Source: Callipepla californica brunnescens
Taxonomy: Eukaryota > Chordata > Aves > Galliformes > Odontophoridae
NCBI GenBank assembly: GCA_023055505.1
Contig: JALIRH010000002.1
Span: 1,116,001 to 1,180,000 of the forward strand
Length of the DNA: 64,000 bases
Direction of reading: 5' to 3'
Shown here in pieces: positions 11,020-20,615 of this stretch (position 1 is its first letter; each line of letters starts with the position of its first letter). Both the position numbers and the translations under genes were made by a program. A model generated the notes under the pieces. It was not told the DNA's origin and made no database searches. It saw nothing but the letters and a program-made list of their open reading frames with translations.

Positions 11020-13086
11020 CAGATCCTTAAGACTTTCTTAACTGATTAATGCAGTTTCTCCTCATGGGAATTGTGTATGCAAGGGAGCTGGAATGGGAGC
11101 AGGTAAGATATGAAACAGACTGAGCCACACTCTCCTCCTCTCAGGAGAAGATGGTGCTTCCAAAGTCATGTTTCAGCACAGCTTCCCTTGGCTCACACAG
11201 AGACCAAGGGTATGGTTTGAAAGTTCACTCATCTGTTGTCAGAAAGTTATGTCCCATTTTCCCTGTGTGCAATCTCCCAGTGCCCTCCTACCATCACCAC
11301 TAGACCTCATTTGAACCTGGCTCCAAAACAGGAATGTTAAAGAGCCAAGGTTCCAGTAGAGGATGGGACTGGTTCCCTGGACCATAGATAACCCTTAGTG
11401 AGTTACATTGTCCTAGCAGATGGTGAGAAGCACAGCTCTCCCAGGCTCTTGGAATGCTGTACTGGGAGAACCAGGGCTGTGCTCTTCACAGCCACCCCAA
11501 CACTTTTCCTTATTTAGCAGACCTCTGATTTACAGTGTTTACTGCTGAGGAGGAGTGAAGAAGCACTACATTCTGTAACTTTTACTAGAACGCTTAGAGG
11601 AGCACCCTGAAGGGGAACAGGTTGGGGAAGAATCAAGAGGAGACCAAATGTGTTCCAGATTCAGCTTTCAGACATTTAGTATTAAGTTGGCTTAGATTTT
11701 CCCAGCTTTCCATCATAGATCAGATCTGAATTAGACCTTTAGATGCGGGGATTGGTTGTTTTGCCAGCAACAAATCTACTCTAACACCTCATCAGTGATT
11801 TGCATGGCTGGAAAATGAAGTTCGTTTGAAAATGCCTGTTTGTGTTGACCCTGTAGGGATCATAACAGCCAACACCAAAGTTCAGGTTTGTATGGAGAAA
11901 ATACTTGACGCCAGCCTTGACTTTCTTCATTTAGATTCAGGCATTCTTGAGGAGGCAAATGAAGTACTCAGTGGCACTCATTAATGTTTTCTCTGCCGAG
12001 AGAGAATGCAAAAATAACAAAGTTCCCATTAGATAAGGGGGAAAAAAAGAGGCAGAAGGTATTTTTAGTTTAAAAACAAAATAGTCTATCATCCCCAGGA
12101 AGGAGAGCTTTTCAGAGGAGAAGAAAAAAAGAGAGAACTTGCACGCTTCTCCACACCAAAAGGAGTGGCACTAATAATAAGAGTAATTACTATGATTATT
12201 GTTAATATTGATAGCAGAATGCCCTCAGCTCCCTGCTTGTTTCCCAACCTTCCCACCATGTGACGTGTGGGCCCCAGGCGTGGAGGACAATGGGTGTCCA
12301 TGCCAGGCGGGCAGGAACAATGAAGCCACTGACGTGAACTGTGCATTGAATGTGGAGTTCTGTGTTGAGAGTGCCAACTTCAATGTAATAAAGTGTTCCA
12401 GAGATGGAGGTGGTTGAATAGCGACGTGTGGTGTAAATAAAACGTGCTATTATTGTTTATATATATATGTGTGTGTATAACAAAGCCTAACACTTTGGTT
12501 TCTCATTTTCTTCCCTTCTTGAGGATTTTTCTACAAGAGAAACAAATGATTGGCCTGCTTTCTGCAGTATCCTATAGGTGGATCAGTAGGGGAAGGATTG
12601 AGGTTCCTTTCTCTGTTTGTTTTTTTGTTTTGGTTTTTTTTTCCTTCTAGAAGATGGAAGTATTTCTGGAAGCAAAAGAGAAAATTCTAGCACAGCAGCT
12701 GTAGGTTAAAACAGCAAACTCGTTGTTCACCAGCGGAAGAAATTAGTCCCTGGAAAAGGTATGGGACTCATTGCACATTTACATTCAGATTTCTAATTTG
12801 AGGCTCTTCACACAGTCCTTGGTGAAAGATGGGGCCCTTCAGACAGTTATTCCAAGAAGAAATGCTGTGCATACCTCAGTGAATAGTCGAAGTATTGGCA
12901 TTGCACAGAACCCAGCAGAGCTCTTCTGAGCATAAAATACTAAAAGGCTGTATGACTGCTGCCCTTTTAATGTCTCTCTATGCTTTGAAATCTTTCCACT
13001 GACCTATCAAGCTCATGGATCAGACTTGTTCCCAGAAGGTGTCTTGTCTTGTCGTGAGATAGAATTGGGAAGGAAAAGTTGTAGAG
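11020..13086. other. Intergenic, unique sequence
   Basis: No gene or CR1. It includes the GACGTG-bearing candidate element and a short AT/GT microsatellite at 12459-12478. Confidence 0.5.
11935..12450. promoter_or_regulatory. Candidate conserved noncoding element with GACGTG motifs
   Basis: This is unique-looking sequence about 4 kb upstream of ARC. It carries three GACGTG motifs (TGACGTG 12261, TGACGTGA 12330, CGACGTG 12422), an A/T-rich MEF2-like string (TATTTTTAG near 12060) and clustered ATTA motifs (about 12170-12210). There is no repeat signature and no coding signal. Enhancer function is inferred. Confidence 0.3.
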
Positions 13087-13278
13087 TCCTAGAATCATAG
13101 AATCATAGAATAGCTTGGGTTGGAAGGGATCTCAAGGATCATCCAGTTCCAACTACCTTGCCACAGTCAGGGCTGTCAGCTGCCGGATCAAGTACTAGAC
13201 CACATTGCCCAGAGCCACATCCAACCTGGCCTTAAACACCTCGAGGGACAGGGCATCATCCCCTATCCATGAGTAAGA
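13087..13278 (-). mobile_element. CR1 LINE 3' fragment
   Basis: TAGAATCATAGAATCATAGA tail, GGTTGGAAGGGATC, then CCAACCTGGCCTTAAACACC. Confidence 0.9.
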
Positions 13279-14114
13279 TGGGTCCTTAGCAAAGAACCCT
13301 CCCTCACCAGGAGAGTTCCTATGCTGGCTATGACTCAGTTATCCCAATTTTTTGCTCTCCTTCCCTGTACCAGGATTTTCTGTTACTTCTTGCTGCCATA
13401 CAATTAGGCTGTCTTATTTTCTCTTTCTCTTTCCTCATGTTTTGGGACTGATCCTAATCTCCTGTGCTTTAACACTGTTGGGAAGCTCTATAGAGACAAC
13501 TCACACTGACAGCATCCCTGCTGAGTTGAGATGTGGCTTTTACTATTTTCTCTCCTTTCCTTCCTTCTGCTTGGCTGCTTTGGACAAATTTATCCCTGCT
13601 CAGTTCCTTTCTCACTTTAAACCTCTCATTCTCTTCTTGTCCCCTCTTGTTTCTCTCTGAAGCCATGGGATAAAGATGCTATGGCAATGAAAGTATCCTT
13701 CTCAGCTTGCCCCATATCTCCTGTCCCTCCATACCCATAATTCTGTCTGTGATACTAAATTATCTAACTATCTACCTCAAATTGCCTTTCTTTGTCAGCT
13801 TTACCTCATCATTCTTCCTTCTCTTCCGGCTACCCTCTCTCCTCCTCCTCTTCCCACACGCCTTACTTTAATTAGAAATACAATGAAAAATCTTATCACT
13901 ATATATTAATCAGACATTCCTCAGCAGATCCAGAAGGAAAACCCCCCTTTCCTCCTCCTCTTCAGTCTCCCCCCCCCACCCTTTCTGTAAAAGAAGGGCA
14001 CACAGACTGGGAGGAGAGCTCAGTGAGAAAGGTACCTTGTGGAGGTTATCATGGAGAAAACAGAGGTCAGTGGTGAGAAGACAGGAGATATCAGGTGTTA
14101 AGTGAGACAAGACA
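13279..14114. other. Intergenic, C/T-rich
   Basis: Pyrimidine-rich sequence (13350-13860) produces open frames without recognised motifs. A C-run lies at 13970-13977. Confidence 0.5.
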
Positions 14115-14436
14115 CTCAATCTGGATGTAAGGAGAAATATTTTCCATCTGTGGACAGGTTGTCCAAAGAGAGCTATCATAACTCCATTCCTGGAGCTTTC
14201 AGTATCTGTCAGGATAAGGCCTTGAACAACCTCTTTTGACCCTGAAGCTACTGACCCTTGTTAGAACAGGAGGTTGGTCTAGAAACTTCCTGAGGTCCCT
14301 TTCAGCATAGATTATCTTGGTTGGACAGGGCTCTCAGATGCAAAGTTTGAATTTTGGGTGGAACTGTGAGGAGTCAGATGTTGGACTCAGTGTCCCTGGT
14401 GGGTCCCTTCTATCTCAGAATGGTCTATGATTCTAA
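14115..14436 (+). mobile_element. Degraded CR1 LINE 3' fragments
   Basis: Weak match at first (GGATGTAAGGAGAAATATTT), a first degraded tail near 14300, then a clearer one: GTTGGACTCAGTGTCCCTGG and TCTATGATTCT. It may be two nested or fused old copies. It is the last CR1 before the ARC promoter. Confidence 0.6.
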
Positions 14437-15399
14437 GTGACAAAAGATGCCATTCAGCCCCTGATTAATCCTCCCACACTGAAAACAAATCGAAAATGAA
14501 AGAGAGTTACTAGGGGCTGGAATACCATTTACTGATATCTCTTAAGGGTCATTTCTGAGGATCCTGGGTTAAAACCTTTCCAGAAAATAATCTTACTCTA
14601 ATACATAGATTGCATAGACTCTCCCAGTTCCTGTGATATTTTATAGGCAAGATAGGTTTAAGGATTCTCTAGGGTATAGAAATTTCAGCAAAAAACTTCT
14701 TAATTGGTCCCAGATCCTCAGATCATCTCATTTTGACCCTTTCTAAACACAAACATCTCATGTCCCGGAAAGCTGGGTGAATGTGGAAAAATAAGGGAGA
14801 CAGAAGACATAGTAGCCTGTCAGTCATACCCCGCATATGTGGGATAAAGTGGCATTAGGAGGGTCTGCTGGATTAGGAATCCTGGGTTTCTACCCTAAGA
14901 CTTTTGTGCCATTCCCTTCTCACTGGCGCTCTCCACCTTAACTCAATCACACAGCCCCAGATAACCCTCCTGTTTACCCCAGTTGCCAGAATCATTCGCT
15001 CATGTGCCAACACTGCATCATCTGATAGGGAACAAATGTATTTTCACAGAGCACATAGATGCGGTGGGAAGGGATGTCCTGACCCCTGTCCCTCATGGCA
15101 TTCATCCCAACACGCTTTTTAACCACCACCACTTTTCTCCTGGGGGACTCTACCTTGACCAGACGTATGGGACAGCTGAGATACCCCTTTCACCCCTGCA
15201 TTTTGCTCTGACCAACAGAAAACATGTGGCAAGGAGCCAAGGGGACCACGGACTCATTCTAAGCCTGCCCGGCACACTGCCCACCATCTCGAGCAGAGGT
15301 GAGACACCTCCTCAACGGCAACAAAGCTCAAAAAACCCTTTTTTAGGTAATATTGATGAATCAGCATCCCATTGCCTCCGGTCACTGTCATCAGGAGGG

Positions 15400-15520
15400 G
15401 ATGAGAAGCCCCGGATGTCCTCAGAACATCTCCGGGGAGGTTCCGGCGGGGAACTCTCACGGATTAGGGAATCCTTTATCTTTGGCTTACATAAGTCCCC
15501 GGGTCTCCTTTTATGGTTGT
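15400..15520 (+). promoter_or_regulatory. CArG box with neighbouring ETS-like motifs, about 0.86 kb upstream of ARC
   Basis: CCTTTTATGG at 15507-15516 is a perfect SRF-binding CArG box (CC, six A/T, GG). Within the preceding 100 bp are CCGGATGT, CTCCGGGG and TTCCGGCGG, which contain the ETS core used by ternary-complex factors. SRF with TCF drives activity-dependent transcription of ARC in mammals. Use in this gene is an inference. Confidence 0.5.
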
Positions 15521-15854
15521 CTTTTCCTGCTTTGTCAGGAGCAGAGAACAAATGTAGCTTCATCTGCGCTTGTGGGTTGGCTAACTGATTAAGCATCTGA
15601 TTCAAGCTAAGTACGGAACAGGCTTCTGATGGGCGGATTTAATTTGGTGTAAAAACCAGGATGCCATCCCCCTCCCTGACTGAATATTCCCAAGATAGCG
15701 GTTGGTCTTTGTGCAATTAAGCAGTGGGGATGACTCCCACCTGACAATGCTTTAGAAAAGTCCAGAGTGCTGCAGTGTGTACTGAAGTGGCTCCTTTGAG
15801 TATTTCCCCCTTTTCCTTCCCCCCTCCTTTTCTTCTGTGTCTTTCTCTCTCCTC

Positions 15855-15947
15855 TTTTTTTTTTTTTTTTTTTTTTCTCCTGCTGAATTGTCACCATTTC
15901 CAAGCATGTGCACTAGGAGTGAGCAGCTCTGTGTGTGTGTGTGTGTG
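15855..15947. repeat. Poly-T tract and (TG)n run in ARC promoter
   Basis: T tract at 15855-15876 and (TG)9 at 15930-15947, about 420-510 bp before the inferred start. Simple repeats. Confidence 0.9.
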
Positions 15948-16191
15948 CGCATGTGAGGGCGTGCGGGGGGACCGTGGGCATCTGCCTTGGTGTGACACAC
16001 TGAATTCCTCCTCATCTCTTCCACCGAGAGCCCTGCCAGGAGGAGCATGCTAATGATGACCTTGCTGAGTAAATAGTTGTGGCATGAATAAGTATTTTTC
16101 CTGCAATCTGAAAGGCGGAAGGTGCGATTACTCATCCATCTATCCAACTGTCTCCAGCACCTTTCAAGTGCTTCTCGCGTCGAGTCTGGGG

Positions 16192-16200
16192 GCGTAGGCG
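16192..16200 (+). promoter_or_regulatory. EGR-like site in ARC proximal promoter
   Basis: GCGTAGGCG differs at one base from the EGR1 consensus GCGTGGGCG and lies about 170 bp before the inferred start, followed by a G-rich run (GAGGGGGTGGG). EGR1 and EGR3 are known to bind mammalian ARC promoters; function here is inferred. Confidence 0.4.
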
Positions 16201-16334
16201 AGGGGGTGGGAAGCAAGGGGAGGCTGCCAAGATCTGGGTTGCCACAGACACCGGCCTCGCTTTTCCTCCAATGAATGCTGTGCTGAGAGTGCGAGAGGAG
16301 GCAGGGCAACACCCACATGTTGAGCTGTGTGGGG

Positions 16335-16342
16335 TATAAGTA
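16335..16342 (+). promoter_or_regulatory. TATA box of ARC promoter
   Basis: TATAAGTA lies 32 bp before an initiator-like GCAGTTC whose A is at 16367. A TATA-driven start is typical of immediate-early genes, and mammalian ARC also has one. The start site itself is inferred. Confidence 0.75.
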
Positions 16343-16366
16343 GATGGAAGTGCCTGGACTAGTGGC

Positions 16367-16911
16367 AGTTCAGTCAGGGAAGAGAAGCAGCTCTTTGCAT
16401 CTCTACTAAAAGCAATTTTGGCTTGGCAAGTTTACCGGAGAAGAAATCGTCAGGATTTCTTTTTTTTTATTTTTTTTTTTGCAGCACTAACAGCTTCCAG
16501 CTTCTGTGAGCATCGCTGTGTCTTTCATCGAGCGGGGACTCTGCGTTGTTCGAGATTCTCAGCTACGGACAAGCAGGTAGCGGGCACGCGTTTGGGGTCA
16601 GACGTCTTAGCCAACTCCTCTCCTTGTGCTCCTGAAGGATCCAGGCTCTCTCTGGGACACTGAGCACGTGAGACCGGCAATTCCAGGAGAATTTTGCCTC
16701 CAACTCTCTCTGGGATCCACGGGGACTGAACAGCTCGCTCTGCGGTGATATCTGATTTGGTTGTGTTTGTGTCTAAAAGTCCTTTGAGGGGGGTTTGGAA
16801 TTCTCTGTGTGTTGTTCAGGAATTGGTGCGTCGAGGTTTTTAGGAGCAGGCTCTAGGGTCAGGGCTTATAACCTAGTTCTGTCTGTGTTCCATACCCATA
16901 AAGTAATAGCT
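16367..16911 (+). other. ARC 5' untranslated leader (inferred)
   Basis: This is the inferred leader between the initiator-like start and the ARC ATG. It contains no ATG in any frame over 545 nt; about eight would be expected by chance. It has a T-tract ending in GCAG (about 16460-16484), a CACGTG E-box at 16665 and an in-frame stop at 16774. It is longer than the roughly 200-nt mammalian leader. AAGCAG/GTAGCG at 16576 and TTGTTCAG at 16818 could mark a small 5' intron, but this is unproven. Confidence 0.6.
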
Positions 16912-18126
16912 ATGCAGCTGGACAACGTCACCAATGCGGGCATCCACTCCTTCCAGGGGCATCGTGGGGTGGCCAACAAGCCCAATGTGATCCTACAGAT
17001 AGGGAAATGCAGGGCAGAAATGTTGGAGCATGTCAGGAGGACCCACCGGCACCTCCTGTCTGAAGTCTCCAAGCAGGTGGAGCGTGAGCTGAAAGGTTTG
17101 CAGAAGTCAGTGGGGAAGTTAGAGAATAACTTAGAGGACCACGTGCCGACTGATAATCAGAGATGGAAGAAGTCCATCAAGGCCTGCTTGGCCAGATGTC
17201 AGGAGACCATTGCCCATCTGGAGAGGTGGGTCAAGAGGGAGATGAATGTTTGGAAGGAGGTCTTTTTCCGTCTGGAAAAGTGGGCAGACCGTCTGGAGTC
17301 CATGGGAGGCAAATATTGCCCTGGGGAGCATGGCAAGCAGACTGTGTCTGTTGGGGTGGGAGGCCCAGAGATAAGGCCAAGTGAGGGGGAGATATATGAT
17401 TATGCTCTTGATATGAGCCAGATGTATGCACTAACCCCTGCTCCTGGGGAGGTGCCCAGCATCCCCCAGGCCCATGATTCCTACCAGTGGGTTTCTGTGT
17501 CAGAGGATGCTCCAGCATCCCCAGTGGAGACTCAGATCTTTGAGGATCCCCATGAGTTTCTGAGCCACTTGGAGGAGTACTTAAAGCAGGTGGGGGGGAC
17601 AGAGGAGTACTGGCTATCTCAGATCCAAAACCACATGAACGGTCCAGCTAAAAAGTGGTGGGAGTACAAGCAGGACTCCGTCAAGAACTGGGTTGAGTTC
17701 AAGAAAGAGTTCCTGCAGTACAGCGAGGGGACTCTGACAAGGGATGCTATCAAAAGGGAGCTGGATCTACCCCAGAAAGAGGGAGAGCCTCTGGACCAGT
17801 TCCTTTGGCGCAAGCGAGACCTGTATCAGACCCTCTATGTTGATGCAGATGAGGAGGAGATTATTCAGTATGTGGTAGGAACCCTCCAACCCAAACTGAA
17901 GCGCTTCTTGAGCTACCCCTTGCCCAAAACCTTAGAGCAGCTGATTCAAAGAGGGAAGGAAGTCCAAGGCAACATGGACCACTCAGAAGAGCCTAGCCCT
18001 CAGAGGACTCCTGAGATTCAGTCTGGGGACTCTGTAGAGAGCATGCCTCCCTCCACCACTGCCAGTCCTGTGCCAAGCAATGGGACACAACCTGAACCCC
18101 CTAGCCCACCAGCTACTGTCATATGA
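16912..18126 (+). CDS. ARC: ARC, activity-regulated cytoskeleton-associated protein (domesticated Gag)
   Basis: A single exon encodes 404 residues. Known role: a neuronal immediate-early protein at dendrites and postsynaptic sites that promotes AMPA-receptor endocytosis and assembles into virus-like capsids that carry RNA between cells. Seen here: a basic, helical/coiled N-terminal domain (about residues 25-135), a variable Gly/Pro-rich linker (about 136-207), a capsid N-lobe (about 208-273, starting QIFEDPHEF), a C-lobe (about 279-366, with LDQFLWRKRDLYQTLY) and a Pro/Ser-rich tail. There is no zinc knuckle, as is usual for ARC. The start is ATG 16912 because an in-frame TAA at 16774 precedes it, no ATG lies between, and G is at -3. 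Length is close to mammalian ARC (396). The oligomerisation segment near residues 111-117 reads MNVWKEV. The palmitoylation cluster reads CLARC (92-96), lacking the middle Cys. Identification is from family knowledge and is very secure. Confidence 0.98.
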   Translation: MQLDNVTNAGIHSFQGHRGVANKPNVILQIGKCRAEMLEHVRRTHRHLLSEVSKQVERELKGLQKSVGKLENNLEDHVPTDNQRWKKSIKACLARCQETIAHLERWVKREMNVWKEVFFRLEKWADRLESMGGKYCPGEHGKQTVSVGVGGPEIRPSEGEIYDYALDMSQMYALTPAPGEVPSIPQAHDSYQWVSVSEDAPASPVETQIFEDPHEFLSHLEEYLKQVGGTEEYWLSQIQNHMNGPAKKWWEYKQDSVKNWVEFKKEFLQYSEGTLTRDAIKRELDLPQKEGEPLDQFLWRKRDLYQTLYVDADEEEIIQYVVGTLQPKLKRFLSYPLPKTLEQLIQRGKEVQGNMDHSEEPSPQRTPEIQSGDSVESMPPSTTASPVPSNGTQPEPPSPPATVI

Positions 18127-20139
18127 GCTAGCTAGATGGACGTGGCAATCTGGGTTACATGAAAGAGAGAAAGGGGCATATTTAGGAAGCTTCTGCTCAA
18201 AGAGAGGTTCCGGCTGAGACATGACATGAGGTGTGCTCAGTCCAACAGCCCATAGCAAAGGAATTAACTTTGCTTGTGGGGGGAGGGTGGTGAAGGGGGA
18301 GAGGCACCTTAGGATGTGGTTGCCCTCCTCACTTGAGCCACGCAATCCAGTGGTGCTGGAGATGCTACTTGCACCACTGTAGGGAGTGGACTATTTTATA
18401 AGACCCATGACAAGAAACTAGAGACAATTCCCCAAATTCAGAAACAGTTGCTTGGCACTGGCATCTTTCAAGGACTTCATATGAGTGCAGCTATTGGCTG
18501 AGGGTTCCTACCCATCTGGATCTCTTCTCCTTCTCCCCTCCCTCTTCTGGAGAGGTGTCCTTGTTCTGAGAGGGCATCTTTTTCTTGACCTTGCCAATTT
18601 CTCGTTTACCACTGGGGTTCTTTACTTGACAATCTCCTATTCTATCTTAATGTAAAGGATTATTTTTTAAAAAATTTGTTTATAATTTTTAGTGGTTTTA
18701 ATTTCTCTGCACCCAGCACCTGCTTTAATGTTTTTGCTCCCAAGAGGACAGTTTACTCCTTATCTTAGTATCTGTTCACTCAAATCAAGGTCACTGCAGT
18801 GCAGAAGTGAATTTCACCCTTTCTCTGCACATTATAATGTGCATTCAGCAGTAAATAGAGTTTCAGATTAAATTCTGAGTTAATTTATTGAAAGGAGAAT
18901 GTGTCTCCCTTCGGAGAAGGGAGAGCATCCAGGTGGAGAGAGAAAACACCAGAGATTTTTAGGGGGTGGGAGGTTAAGGGAAATAGATCCTTATATTTTG
19001 AATGAAACAAACAAACACATCCTAAATTCAGAGCAAAATATCCCCAGAGCAGCAAATCATATCCATGCTAATGGTTGGAGACAGCAGGGACTATTTCCTT
19101 ATAAAAGCAAAACAAAGTGAAAAGAGAAGAGAAGCTGTGTGTCCCCACGCAGGCTCAACCTGTGCATCGTAAAGAAGAACTTCTGCTTTAACAGACAGAC
19201 TCAGAATACTCTTGGAAAGTCTGGCACCTCTGTCCCTGAGCACCTGAGGACAAAGTACTGTCTGCTCACAGAGAACTTTTACAACAGTCTCTTTGCCATG
19301 GAGGCAGGCTTGGACTTGGTGATATTTTCCATGTTGAGACAGCAATGCTCAGCGTCCACCTTGCTTTGACTGATGACTGAAGATAGGAGCTAGAGATCAA
19401 ATTGCTGTGAGAATGAAATTTGGCTCTTCTAAGCTTCTCAAGGCAGGACACATCTTGAACATCATCTGCATTCATCACCAGACCAAATAAGAAACATCTC
19501 TGCAAGGAAATACAGCAGGGATGCAGCAACAGGAGTGCCACTGGAATGTTCCTGGCACTGCAACAGCAGCACTAGTGGCTTGGAAGACCTTTGGCTTGCT
19601 TCCTTCTGAGAGGCTGAAGGTAGGACAACTTTCTAACATTGTTCTGTCTGAACTCCTTAGACCTAAGTTAGCCTGTCCAGTTGGATCCTTACACTGGGAT
19701 AAATGGGACATAAAGCACTATAAATGCTAAGGCAGAGCTTGGAAGAAAAGAAGGGAGGGACAGTAAAAAGGAAATAAAGGACAGTGAAAAGGAAAAGTTG
19801 CCAAACAGAACAGTCTTACAGGATCCTATTGATACGGGGAGGGATTGGGAAGGATCTGCCCTGTGAAGTTCTAGGCTTGCGTGCCCAGCTGTGACAACAC
19901 ATCACAAGTCAATGTGCAGCCCAGTCCGTTCTACACATTTGCTGAGATGTAAGTCTGTGTTAGGAGAAGCAAGAGCTCTCCCCTCACTTGTTCAGAGTGA
20001 GTTAGCCTGCAGTGGCTGCGTCTGCAGAGAGAAATGAGCAGTTCTTACTAATGACCTGGAATGGATGGTGGAGGAGTGGGTGTCACTGTTGAAGATGAGC
20101 TGGCCATGCATTACAAGCATTATCTTCTCTTGATTACAG

Positions 20140-20303
20140 TGACTCACTCAGATCCTCCTCTGAGAAGAAATCACAATGCTCAAGACTTGGAAGGAATGCC
20201 AAAGGGAAAAGACTTCAAAACCAATGATTCAACATGGGACCTGCTGCCAGGATCCCCAGCCACCCAGTGCCAGATCCACTGCCTGAATGAAAGCCTGGCA
20301 CAG
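20140..20303 (+). other. Candidate ARC 3' UTR exon 2
   Basis: This 164-nt stretch is bounded by a TTACAG acceptor at 20139, with a pyrimidine-rich run before it, and a CAG/GTAATT donor. It is followed by a 312-nt candidate intron ending in a T-rich tract and TATAG at 20615. Size and order match the exon-2 pattern of mammalian ARC. This is inferred from splice signals only. Confidence 0.35.
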
Positions 20304-20615
20304 GTAATTACTTCTCCTTTTGTCCTTATGGGCCTTCCTTAGCCTCTTTTTACCCTTACTTAAGATACCAAACAGCCCAGGTGCAAATACCCATGCTGGT
20401 CTTGGGACCTCAGACTTAATGATTTGGGAGTGGTGTATGTCCTGCCTTCCTTTCCAGTGGGCCCCTGGCAAATGCTTAAACTAAAATGCCTAATGGGACT
20501 TACAGCCCTTGAGCACCTGATGGGCACAGCTTAACATTAACCCATCTACTGAGATCCCTTGCACTCACTACCTTGGAGATCTAACCTGAGCTGTGTCTTT
20601 TTTTTTTCCTTATAG

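Larger units (their letters stand above)
14437..16334. other. ARC upstream region, no CR1
   Basis: Unique sequence with the CArG/ETS group (15400-15520), a T22 tract (15855-15876), a (TG)n run (15930-15947) and the EGR-like site (16192). Open frames on either strand here have no recognised motif. Confidence 0.55.

Noticed and set aside
15752..16318. A 188-codon minus-strand open frame over the ARC promoter
   Set aside because: It runs through the poly-T and (TG)n repeats and shows no domain; chance openness in low-complexity DNA is the better explanation.
16795..16911. In-frame extension of ARC upstream of the ATG
   Set aside because: It would have to start at TTG. There is no ATG between the in-frame TAA at 16774 and 16912, and the ATG gives the expected ARC N-terminus.
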